From the NCBI RefSeq assembly GCF_005047355.1, contig NZ_SUMC01000003.1:1-64000 (forward strand): DNA of 64,000 nt. The letters run 5' to 3'. Every line of letters begins with the position of its first letter. Within the stretch, counting starts at the first letter, position 1. This DNA comes from Actinacidiphila oryziradicis. GTDB taxonomy: Bacteria; Actinomycetota; Actinomycetes; Streptomycetales; Streptomycetaceae. The position numbers and the translations under genes are program-made. Shown piece by piece: positions 8,868-17,190 of this stretch. Under the pieces are notes generated by a model. That model was not told the origin of the DNA, did no database searches, and saw only the letters and a program-made list of their open reading frames with translations.

Positions 8868-9321
8868 ACAGTCCGCCGGATACCGCCGAACCGCCGCTCT
8901 CTTGGTCGTCGGCTGCTCGCATCATGCGACGGAAGGCACCTCGCAAAGCGTACCCAAGAGACCGTCACAGCTATCGGCCTCCTCGTCGCCGACACGACCG
9001 GCGCTGTCAGCAGACCAGTTGATGGCCCTCATTCTGAAGGGCAGTGAGGTGCCGCATGCCTACGACGCCCACGCAACCGTGCGCGGTACGTCCACGGCGA
9101 CCGATGCCCCGTCGTTCCCGCCGGTCTCCGATGCCTCGTGCCGACGGGTCTCGGACATCACGGGTGCGGACGGCGCTTCTGCGTTGGCCGACCAGCTGTT
9201 CAACTGGAAGAACAACATCTTTCCGGGAGGCTCCACGCTGGCGTCCTACGACGGGAAAGGCGCCCAACGCGCCTATCAGCAGCCGAAGGACGCACTCAGC
9301 TCGTGCCGATCCTTCGACTGA
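8868..9321 (+). pseudogene. Lipoprotein-like secreted protein remnant
   Basis: The frame reads RRTAALLVVGCSHHATEG, a lipobox-like LVVGC. A Ser/Pro linker follows, then SADQLMALILKGSEVPHAY and SDASCRRVSDITGADGASAL, resembling PknH-like extracellular/sensor lipoproteins of actinomycetes. No start codon fits ahead of the lipobox, the signal peptide is cut short, and the frame ends at TGA 9319-9321, well before the usual ~200-residue length. A shorter ORF from ATG 9022 would lack any export signal. I regard it as a truncated gene, moderately sure. Confidence 0.45.
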
Positions 9322-9400
9322 AGACGACGACCTGTGAGAAATTTCCTCCCCAACTATGCGCAGGCACTGGCATTGCCACGCGGTGGGGACGGGGGCGGCG

Positions 9401-9859
9401 ATGAGGGTTCGCGTTGCTACACGCGAAGATTCGGCGGGCATCTACCGTCTGCTCTGCGACTTCGCCACCAGTTACCAGCCTGAACGCGCGGTCTTCGATC
9501 ACCGCACGTTTCCGCGCGCGCTGGAGGCCGCCGCGGACGGCCGGGCCGAGTTCCTGGTCGCTGAGCTGAACGGAACCATGGTCGGCTACATTCTGGCCGC
9601 CCGGCAGCCCACCCGCTTCGCAGGGGGAACCGTCCTGGACATCCTGGAGCTGACCGTCGATGCTTCATATCGAGGCCAAGGCACGGGATCACTCCTGGTC
9701 CAGGCCGTTATCGCCAGAGCCGAACAGGCCGACGACGTAGAGGTGACTGTGCCCACCCGCCGAGCGGCAGGGTTCTACAGCCGCCTGGGATTCACCGAGA
9801 CGGCCACCTACCTGAAGCACGCTCGAGGCCGTGGGGCGGCTTCCACGGTCGCGAGTTAG
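9401..9859 (+). CDS. GNAT family N-acetyltransferase
   Basis: 152 residues from ATG 9401 behind a purine-rich site (gggggcggcg). The GNAT fold is visible: MRVRVATREDSAGIYRLL at beta1/alpha1, DILELTVDASYRGQGTGSLL carrying the acetyl-CoA-binding R/Q-x-x-G-x-G/A loop (RGQGTG), and a final AAGFYSRLGFTET motif. The acceptor substrate cannot be deduced. It stands alone between two broken genes. Confidence 0.88.
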   Translation: MRVRVATREDSAGIYRLLCDFATSYQPERAVFDHRTFPRALEAAADGRAEFLVAELNGTMVGYILAARQPTRFAGGTVLDILELTVDASYRGQGTGSLLVQAVIARAEQADDVEVTVPTRRAAGFYSRLGFTETATYLKHARGRGAASTVAS

Positions 9860-10041
9860 ACCCTATTGGTGCTGCACGCCGCAGTAGATCTCCAGAAGGT
9901 CCGTGGGCCGTCCGGGGCATTTTCGGTCCCCGGCTGGCGGACGGACGGCCCGTCGCAGTGGACACACCCGGCCGCCCAGGGCCAACTGGCACCATGCGGT
10001 CCGCGCATCCGGACGGGCCGACTCCTACCCGCAGGAGGTCT

Positions 10042-10380
10042 CGTGAAGCCGACCGGCGCGGCGGCGATCACATGGATGGCGGCCGCGCCGTCGGGCAGCG
10101 CGCCCGCCTCCAGCGGACCGTCCTCAGGCACAGCGGCCACGGCTGCCCGGCCTCCGCTGACCGCCGCCGGTGCCCCGCGGGCCGGAAGGGCGTGAAGACG
10201 ATTCCGCTCGACACCTCCAAGCGCGCCGACAACACCACGCAGGTCACCTGCAACGACCATTCGCTCCACCACTACGCGGGCGACGCGACGGCCGGTGATA
10301 CCAACGGCGAGGATCCGAGCCAGTCCGGCGCCGCGCGGTATGTGCTGAGCGCCTCCGGCAACCAGCTCGAAAGCGACTGA
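10042..10380 (+). pseudogene. Yx(F/W)xxD-repeat secreted lipoprotein, frameshifted
   Basis: The last part, in one frame, reads GVKTIPLDTSKRADNTTQVT then CNDHSLHHYAGDATAGDTNG and AARYVLSASGN. This is the 'secreted repeat' pattern (PF03640-like VTYNGHPLYYYAGDxxPGDTNGQG). The preceding part, ending PPLTAAGAPRAG, sits in a different frame. The usual CSGxCAAAWPPL Cys motif reads SSGTAATAARPPL, so the Cys residues are gone. A frameshift near 10185 and degraded motifs mark a pseudogene. In other actinomycetes such proteins sit next to DUF6529 membrane proteins, as here. Confidence 0.6.
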
Positions 10381-10386
10381 CCCGCC

Positions 10387-10941
10387 ATGCAGCGTCCGAC
10401 CCGGAGCACCCCGCAGGCACTCACGGCCATCCTGCTGCCGGTGGCTGTCACCCTGGCCCTGTACTGGTACGGCCGCTCGCATACACCCGACTACGAGAGC
10501 GGCCTCTTCGGCCTCCACTACCGTGACGCCAACGGCCTCAAGGCCCAGCTTGGAACTGCCCTGCTCGGCCTGGCACTCGTCCAGCTCCTGCTGGCGCTGT
10601 GGATCTACCACCGCCTGCCGGGTGCCGGCCCAGCCCCGCGCCCGGTCCCCACCGTGCACCGGATCGACGGCCTGCTCGCCTTTCTGCTGTCGCTGCCCAT
10701 CGCCTACCACTGCATCACCGCCTACGGGGTCCGGCTCACCACCACCCGGGTGGCGGTGCACTCCATCACCGGCTGCGTGCTGTACGGCGCCTTCGTCGCC
10801 AAGGTCCTGGTGGTCCGCAGCCGCCGGCTTCCCGGCTGGGCCCTGCCCACCGCCGGCGGCCTGCTCGTCGCCGCGATCGCGGTGCTCTGGTATACGGCCG
10901 CGTTGTGGAATCTGGACGGTCGGCACGTACCCGGCTTCTGA
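10387..10941 (+). CDS. DUF6529 family four-helix membrane protein
   Basis: 184 residues with four to five predicted spans (ALTAILLPVAVTLALYWYG, GLALVQLLLALWIYHRL, IDGLLAFLLSLPIAYHCITA, VAVHSITGCVLYGAFVAKVL, LLVAAIAVLWYTAAL). His residues lie inside or at the ends of spans (TVHRIDG, AYHCITAYG, AVHSITG), a cytochrome-b561-like arrangement that suggests heme or redox function (inference). It begins 6 bases after the broken secreted-repeat lipoprotein, its usual neighbour; with that partner lost the system may be non-functional. Confidence 0.7.
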   Translation: MQRPTRSTPQALTAILLPVAVTLALYWYGRSHTPDYESGLFGLHYRDANGLKAQLGTALLGLALVQLLLALWIYHRLPGAGPAPRPVPTVHRIDGLLAFLLSLPIAYHCITAYGVRLTTTRVAVHSITGCVLYGAFVAKVLVVRSRRLPGWALPTAGGLLVAAIAVLWYTAALWNLDGRHVPGF

Positions 10942-11230
10942 GATCCTGTCAGGATCTGATGGGCTGGACGGACCGCCCCAGGATACGTTCGGGTCATCCC
11001 CCGGACGGGTCGGCGCGCGCCTCGGCGGGTGGCAGGCGGAGTCCCCGGTGTGACAGGGAAGACCTGCGCCCATTCACATCTCCCGCCTGCCCACCCGACT
11101 GCTGCCCCCCCACAAGCCGGCACACGGTGGTTGGTCAGCACTCAAGATGAGACGTTGTGCCTGAACCGGCGTATTGGAGGTGGAGGGGAACCAAGCCACG
11201 AAGCCCCGCCATATCGGAGGTACCTCACCC
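10942..11230. other. Intergenic region before the permease pair
   Basis: A short hairpin (AGATCCT/AGGATCT) lies directly at the DUF6529 stop and may be a weak terminator. No gene is visible. I looked for a Zur-type box (TGaaAatGatTttCA-like) ahead of the metal-related pair and did not see a convincing one. Confidence 0.4.
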
Positions 11231-12244
11231 GTGACCACCACCGAATCAGCCCCGACCGGGGTTGACCACCGCGAGGCGGACGATCCGCAGGGTTGGCAGT
11301 TCAACTCATCCCTCGGTCTGACCGTGCTACTGCTGCTCCTGGTGGTAGTGCTGCAGGCGCCGATCCGCCGGCTGTTGTCCGCGCCGGTGATGCAGAGCTG
11401 GATGACCGTGTTCGTCGCGGTGGTCGTCCAGGCCCTGCCCTTCCTCGTCCTCGGCGTGCTGCTGTCGGCGATCATCGCGGTGTTCGTCCCACCAACGTTT
11501 TTCGCCCGCGCGCTGCCGAAACACCCCGCCCTGGCGGTGCCCGTCGCCGGGATGGCCGGGGTGGTCCTACCCGGCTGCGAGTGCGCCTCCGTGCCGGTGG
11601 CCGGGGCGCTTGTGCGCCGGGGCGTCACCCCCGCGGCGGCGTTGGCGTTCCTGCTGTCCGCCCCGGCGATCAACCCGATCGTGCTGACCGCCACCGCCGT
11701 CGCGTTTCCCCGCAACCCGCAGATGGTCATCGCCCGGTTCGTGGCGAGTCTGCTCGCGGCGTGCGTGATGGGCTGGTTGTGGCAGCGGCTGGGCCGCACC
11801 GACTGGCTGCGCCCACCGGCCCATCCGTCGTCCGACGGCCTCAGCAACGGGGCGGCGTTCTGGGGATCCGTACGGCACGACGTGATGCACGCCGGGGGCT
11901 TCCTCGTCGTCGGCGCGATGGGCGCGGCCACCCTCAAATCCGTGGTACCGGCAAGCTGGCTGCACGCCGCGGCCAGTAACCAGGCGGTGTCGATCCTCGC
12001 CCTGGCGATCCTCGCGGTGCTGTTGTCGATCTGTTCCGAGGCCGACGCGTTCGTGGTCGCTTCCCTGTCCCAGTTCTCGCTCACCGCCCGGCTGGCATTC
12101 CTCGTCGTCGGACCGATGATCGACCTGAAACTGTTCGCCATGCAGACCGCCACGTTCGGCCGCGGGTTCGCGTTGCGGTTCGCCCCCGCCACCTTCGTGC
12201 TGGCCATCCTCATGTCGGTCCTGGTCGGGGCGGTGCTGCTGTGA
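11231..12244 (+). CDS. Permease, PF03773 (YraQ/ArsP-like)
   Basis: 337 residues, about eight spans. The family signature PGCECASVPVAGALVRRGV followed by AAALAFLLSAPAINPIV is clear; the paired Cys (GCEC) is typical of the YraQ branch rather than of ArsP organoarsenical exporters. GTG at 11231 is chosen because GGAGG (11216-11220) precedes it; an upstream TTG at 11174 has no support. The stop overlaps the next start (GTGA at 12241-12244). The pairing with a TIGR03943 protein matches Bacillus ycgR-ycgQ, which is under zinc control. Zinc or another divalent metal is therefore the likely context, but transport direction and substrate are not proven. Confidence 0.85.
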   Translation: MTTTESAPTGVDHREADDPQGWQFNSSLGLTVLLLLLVVVLQAPIRRLLSAPVMQSWMTVFVAVVVQALPFLVLGVLLSAIIAVFVPPTFFARALPKHPALAVPVAGMAGVVLPGCECASVPVAGALVRRGVTPAAALAFLLSAPAINPIVLTATAVAFPRNPQMVIARFVASLLAACVMGWLWQRLGRTDWLRPPAHPSSDGLSNGAAFWGSVRHDVMHAGGFLVVGAMGAATLKSVVPASWLHAAASNQAVSILALAILAVLLSICSEADAFVVASLSQFSLTARLAFLVVGPMIDLKLFAMQTATFGRGFALRFAPATFVLAILMSVLVGAVLL

Positions 12245-12993
12245 ACCGGCAGGCGCAAGCAGTCGTGCTGTTCCTCGTCGGCGTCGCGGTGTTGCACGCC
12301 AGCTTCACCGGCCTCTACCTGCGTTACGTCAAGGCCGGGTTGCGCCCGTTGCTGATCGCGGCCGGCATCGTCCTGATCGTCGCCGCCATCGCCACCGTCT
12401 GGTACGAACTGCGACAGCCGCGTGCGACCCAGGAGAACCAGCCCGAGCGTGAGAACCACGACCAGCACGACCAGCACGACCAGCACGGCCACGCCCACCG
12501 CGAACCACGAATCTCCTGGCTCCTCGTTCTGCCCCTGTTCGCTCTCATCCTGGTCGCCCCACCCGCGCTGGGCTCCTACAGCGCCCTGCGCGCCGGCACG
12601 GCCCTGCAACCACCCTTCGGCTTCCCCGCCCTCCCCCCAAGCGACCCCCTCCAGCTCACCGTCGTCGACTACGGCGGCCGCGCGGCCTACGACCACGGAC
12701 GCTCCCTCGGCGACCGGCGGATCAAAATCACCGGCTTCATCACCCTCGACCGCAGCGGCGCACCCTACCTCACCCGCATGATCCTCAACTGCTGCGCCGC
12801 CGACGCCCAACCCATCAAGATCGGCCTGTCCGGACAGATTCCTCCCGTCCTGGCACCCGACACCTGGGTCGAAGTCATCGGCACCTACACCAGCAAACAG
12901 ACCAAAGACCCCGTCAACGACGGCGTCATCCCGTACATCAACGTCAGCCGGGCCAGAACGGTCCCGGCCCCGAACGATCCGTACGAAAGCTGA
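12241..12993 (+). CDS. TIGR03943 family membrane protein (YcgQ-like)
   Basis: 250 residues with two N-terminal spans, a third near residue 100, and a soluble C-terminal domain. The loop between spans two and three is His/Asp-rich (HDQHDQHDQHGHAH, about residues 75-88), an obvious metal-binding patch. The soluble domain carries the family motif LNCCAADAQP near residue 185 and the OB-like WVEVIGTYTS. The GTG start overlaps the permease stop, so the two are translated together and probably act as one membrane complex. Assignment to the family is firm; the metal is inferred from the His patch and Bacillus counterparts. Confidence 0.82.
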   Translation: MNRQAQAVVLFLVGVAVLHASFTGLYLRYVKAGLRPLLIAAGIVLIVAAIATVWYELRQPRATQENQPERENHDQHDQHDQHGHAHREPRISWLLVLPLFALILVAPPALGSYSALRAGTALQPPFGFPALPPSDPLQLTVVDYGGRAAYDHGRSLGDRRIKITGFITLDRSGAPYLTRMILNCCAADAQPIKIGLSGQIPPVLAPDTWVEVIGTYTSKQTKDPVNDGVIPYINVSRARTVPAPNDPYES

Positions 12994-13104
12994 AAACGCG
13001 GCCCGACCAACCTTCGTAGAGCTCACGGCCGGGACGACCCTGCGCCGCCACTGCTCGCACCCAGGGGTCTTGTCAGTGGCGGGCCGTAAGGTCCGGCCAG
13101 GAGC

Positions 13105-13290
13105 ATTCCCGCCGTTGAGGCGTCATGGGCCCGCATCGATGCCTGGCTGGCCGGGCACGCCCCCATCAGCCACGCCCGGCTGCGCCGTCGGCGCTGCAGA
13201 CAGACATCAAGGCCGCCGAGCGCACGCTCCGAGTCACCTTCCACCCCGACCTGGTATGCGCCGTGACGTTGTGGCCGACAGTGCCCGTCG
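13105..13290 (+). pseudogene. SMI1/KNR4-family fragment, frameshifted
   Basis: One frame from 13111 gives AVEASWARIDAWLAGHAPIS then HARL, the start typical of Streptomyces SMI1/KNR4 proteins (VEESWxRIExWLAxHAP). The match resumes in the next frame with DIKAAERTLRVTFHPDL, the helix-strand that follows. The remaining ~120 residues are missing. SMI1/KNR4 proteins often serve as immunity proteins for polymorphic toxins; no toxin gene is visible nearby. Confidence 0.5.
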
Positions 13291-13298
13291 ATGGCTCG

Positions 13299-13691
13299 TC
13301 ATCCGGCGACCTTGGAGGCCGCGCAGGTAATGCAGATCCTCGTCGCGGGGCGGGCGGTAAGCCGCGCCGCGGAGATCGGGCCTCCGCAGCGCTCGCAGAC
13401 CCAGTACTCATCGGTAAGTACCCGTTGGGCAGCTTGATCGAGGTCGTCCAGGTCGGCGCGTGCTTGCTTCAGCACGTCCCGCAGCTGGGCTCGCTCGTAC
13501 GCGACCGTGGCTCCCTCCGGGTCGTGCTCATCGTCGTTGGCAGTCAGGGCCGACGCTTCGACGATGCCGTCCCACAGGCGCGTCAACGAGTCGATCAGCC
13601 GCACACTACTGGCCCGAGCCTCGTTGATCAGCTCTGTTGCGGCCCTCCGTTGCGCTGGTGAGGGTCCGGTGCCTTCTATGCGATCTTCCAC
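13299..13691 (-). CDS. DksA/TraR-type C4 zinc finger protein
   Basis: 130 residues from GTG 13691; an upstream in-frame TTG at 13706 is possible. The N-terminal two-thirds is a helical hairpin (RRAATELINEARASSVRLID, ERAQLRDVLKQARADLDDLD). The C-terminal zinc finger is CERCGGPISAARLTARPATR-ICITC, with four Cys. Such proteins may bind the RNA polymerase secondary channel. Two adjacent copies of TTATTCCGG (13721-13729, 13730-13738) lie just upstream and may be an operator. A terminator separates it from the rhamnosidase gene upstream in the same orientation, so it is its own transcription unit. Confidence 0.82.
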   Translation of the reverse strand: MEDRIEGTGPSPAQRRAATELINEARASSVRLIDSLTRLWDGIVEASALTANDDEHDPEGATVAYERAQLRDVLKQARADLDDLDQAAQRVLTDEYWVCERCGGPISAARLTARPATRICITCAASKVAG

Positions 13692-13720
13692 GACAAAATA
13701 CAACAAAGCGCGTGATCTGC

Positions 13721-13738
13721 TTATTCCGGTTATTCCGG
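13721..13738. promoter_or_regulatory. Tandem TTATTCCGG repeat upstream of the zinc finger gene
   Basis: Two head-to-tail copies of a 9-base unit 30 bases ahead of the GTG start, in a locally AT-richer promoter zone. Possible regulator site; no regulator identified. Confidence 0.3.
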
Positions 13739-13749
13739 TAGTCCGGGAA

Positions 13750-13782
13750 CCCTCGCCACCCCGGCGATCGGGGTGGCGAGGG
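13750..13782. terminator. Terminator hairpin after the rhamnosidase gene
   Basis: 14-bp perfect stem (13750-13763 with 13769-13782), 5-base loop. A second hairpin (GGTGACCT/AGGTCACC, 13799-13822) lies between it and the GH78 stop codon. Together they separate the minus-strand GH78 gene from the zinc finger gene. Confidence 0.8.
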
Positions 13783-13860
13783 CACTGAGAGCCTGTCGGG
13801 TGACCTTCGATCGGAGGTCACCAGACAGACTCTGAGGCGGCGGGGCGACGTGCCGTGGGC

Positions 13861-16800
13861 TCAGGAGGCGAGGGGATCCGGCGCGGTGAAGCGGTGGTGG
13901 CCGGAGCCTGCGGCGTAGACGGCGCAGCCCTCGGCCAGGCGCAGGAATGTCGCCCCGGTCCCGGTTTTGGTGACATCGGCCGCGCTGCGGGCGGGGACCC
14001 ACACCTCGGCGGTCGCGTTGACCGGTACCGACAGGTCGAGGGTGAACGCGCCCGCGCGCAGTGTCCAGTGGGTGGTGATCGGACCGTAGAGGGAGTCGTA
14101 CCGCCCGGTCGCTTCGTGTACGGAACCGCCGGGGCGTGGCCGGATGACGATGTTCTGGAAGCCGGGGCTGCCGATGCCGATGCCGGTGATGTTCTGGTAC
14201 ATCCACTCGCCGACGGATCCGTAGGCGTAGTGGTTGAAGGAATTCATCGCGGGGTCCTCGAAGCTCCCGTCGGGCTCGATGGAGTCCCAGCGCTCCCACA
14301 TCGTTGTCGCGCCCCTGCCGATCTGGTAGCCCCACGAGGGGAACGTACTCTGCTCCAGCAGGCGGTAGGCCAGGTCCGTGTGGCCGGTGGCGGTGAGCGT
14401 GGGCAGCAGACGGGGGGTGCCGAGGAAGCCGGTGGACAGATGCCAGTCCTTCGCCTTGATCAGATCGACGAGCCGGTCGGCGGCGGGCGTCCGCAGGCTG
14501 TCGGGCAGCAGATCCATGGACAGCGCCAGCACGTACGCCGTCTGTGTGTCGCCCTTCACCGTGCCGTCGGCGGAGACGTAGGCCGATTGGAAGGCTGCGC
14601 GGATCTTGGCGGAGAGCGCGTCGTACGGCCCGGGGTCCTGGCCGATTGCACGCGCGCTCCGGGCGACGAGATCGGTGCTGTACGCGAAGTACGCGGTGGC
14701 GATGACGTCCTTGGGTGTCTCGTCGGCGATGTTGAGCCAGTCGCCGAAGCCTTCGGCGGGCCGCAGACAACCGGTGCTGCGCGCCTCCAGGTACGCGATC
14801 CATGCCTGCATCGCCGGGAAGCTGTCCTCCAGCACCTGCCGGTCCCCGTATGCCTGGTAGAGGTTCCAGGGCACGGTGACGCCCGCGTCGCCCCAGCCCG
14901 CCGTGCCCTCCCCGGTGGGGCCGATACGAGGCGCGACATCGGGGAACGCCCCGGCGCCGGACTGGCCGTCCCGCAGGTCCCGCAGCCACTTGGTGAGAAA
15001 CCGGGCCGATTCCATGTTGTAGGCGGCGGTGCTGGAGAACACATTGATGTCCCCCGTCCACCCGAGCCGTTCGTCGCGCGCGGGAGTGTCGGTGGGGACG
15101 GCCAGGAAGTTGCCCCGCTGGCCCCAGGTGATGTTGCTGTGCAGCTGGTTGAGCATGGGCGCGTCGGTCCTGAAGGACATGGTGAACGGCGCCGAGGTGT
15201 GCATCACCCGGCCGGTGACCGCGCTCCTGGCCGGGACGCCGGGGTAGCCGGTGACCTCGACGTATCGGAAGCCGTGCGAGGTGAAACGCGGCTCATAGAT
15301 TTCCGCACCGGCACCCTTGAGGGTGTACGTGTCCGTCGCCTGGGCGGTGCGCAGATTGGCCGTGTAGAGCATGCCGCTCCGGTCCAGCACTTCGGCGTGG
15401 CGCAGCCGCACGCTCCGTCCCGCCTCGCCGGAGACCCGCAGCCGCACCGAGCCCACCATGTTCTGGCCCAGGTCGAAGACGTACACCCCGGGCTGCGGCT
15501 CGCTGACGCCGACGGCGGCGAGCTCCCGTTCGATCCTGGTCGGGGCTTCCAGCTGGGCCGCCACCGACACGGTGACGCCGGACACGGCATCAGCGGGCTG
15601 CCATAGGGAGTCGTCGAAGGCGGGGGAGGACCAGCCGGGCGTCTCCAGCCGGGCGTCGTACTCCTCGCCGGCCATCAGGTCGGCGGACAGGATCGGGCCC
15701 GTGGCGCTGCGCCAGTCCGTGCCGGTGGTGACGGAGGCCGTACTGCCGTCGGTGTACGTGACCTCCAACTGGGCGAGCAGCGCTGGCCGTTCGCCGTACA
15801 GCTGCTGTCCGAACGAGGCGATGCTCCCGGAGTACCAGCCCGACGCGACACTCACGCCGATCGCGTTGGCTCCGCGTCGCAGCAGGTCGGTGACGTCATA
15901 CGTCTGGTACTGCACGCGCTTGCGGTAGTCGGTCCAGCCGGGTGCCAGCTGGTCGTGGCCGACCCGGTGCCCGTTGACCTCGGCTTCGTACAGGCCCAGC
16001 GCTGTCGAGTACAGCCGCGCCCGCGCGATCGGCTTCCCGGCGAGGCGGAAGTCGCGGCGCAGCCTGGCCGGCCGCTGCGAGGCCAGTACGCTGCCCCACG
16101 GGCCGCCGCCCCACCGGGCGAGCTCCTTGGCGGCGGGCCAGGCGCTGTCGTCGTATCCGGGCGCCTTCCAGTCACCGGCGGGCTCCTGGTCGGTGGCCTT
16201 CCAGCCCCCGGAGGTGGTGAAGGAGCGGACGCCGTCGGCGGTGGTCAGCTCCAGCGTGCCCAGCAGGCCGGCCGGGCTCGGCGAGGCGTTGACCGCGGAG
16301 ACGGCGATCGTATTGGCCCCCTCGCGCACGAGGGTGGTCACATCGACGACGATCGGGTGGCGCCAGTTCTCCCCGACGGGGTCGCGCCCGCCGATTTCGA
16401 CTCCGTTGATCCAGGCGGTGAACCCGTCGTCGGCGGTCATCGCCAGGCGGGCGAGTTGCGTAGCGCCCGCTACGTCGACGGAACCCCGGAAGTACCGGGT
16501 GGCGGCGGGCGCGCCGGCGGCCGGGTCGCCCTCGGGGAACCGGCCAGGTCGGGACCGCGGGTCACCGTATCCGGCGCTGCGATCCAACCGGCCTTCCATT
16601 CGGCGGAGTCGATCAGGCCGGTCTCCCACCAGGAGGGCGCGCTCCAGGACGACGGGCGGCCGTCGGCGTCCCAGACGCGGACGGCCCAGTGGTAGCGCGT
16701 CCGGGGCAGCGGCGCCGGGCCGTCGTACGGCACCAGGACCGACTGGCGCGAGGCGACCTTGCCGCTGTCCCAGACGTCGGCCCCGGCGGTCGTCGTTACG

Positions 16801-17066
16801 CGGAGCTGGTACGCGCTCTGGCGCTGGTCGTGTTGGTCGGAGACGAGGGTCCAGCTCAGCCGAGGGCGGGTGGCGTCGAGGCCGAGCGGATGCGTGGCGT
16901 ACTCGACCGTCGTCCGCTCGACCCGCAGGGCACCGGGCGCGGTTCCTTGGCCTTGGCCTTGGCCTTGGCCTTGGCCTTGGGCTTGCGCCTTGGCCGGCGG
17001 TGCCACGCCTGCGAGGGCCGGGCCGGTGGCGGCCGCTGTGCCGAGGAGTGTTCTTCTGCTGATCAT
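13861..17066 (-). pseudogene. Tat-exported alpha-L-rhamnosidase (GH78) with an internal frameshift
   Basis: The intended product is ~1068 residues. The start is ATG 17066 behind GGGAG. The N-terminus MISRRTLLGTAAATG is a twin-arginine signal, followed by a (QG)n run encoded by six CCTTGG hexanucleotides. The N-terminal domains read normally to TRGPDLAG, then the protein continues in another frame as FPEGDPAAGAPAATRYFRGS. One base appears to be missing near 16538. The rest is a complete GH78 enzyme: GAGAFPDVAPRIGPTGEGTA, GWGDAGVTVPWN with the usual acidic residues, ATTMWERWDSIEPDG, and a C-terminal beta-sandwich. It removes terminal L-rhamnose from plant glycans or flavonoids. It lies 124 bp downstream of a second rhamnosidase gene, probably in one operon. 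The single-base lesion could be a sequencing error. Confidence 0.85.
16945..16980. repeat. Hexanucleotide tandem repeat (CCTTGG)6
   Basis: Six perfect copies encode the QGQGQG linker immediately after the Tat signal of the GH78 protein. A changed copy number keeps the frame. Confidence 0.9.
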
Positions 17067-17190
17067 GCGCGTCTCCCTGATGCGGAGGGCTTTTGGGCAT
17101 GGCTTGCCGCAGCTGGGGCTTCGCCCCGGACTCCGGTCCTGTGCGGGCCGGTGGCTCCGTTGTGCCTGGGGAAAGGCCGCCGGCAGGCGC

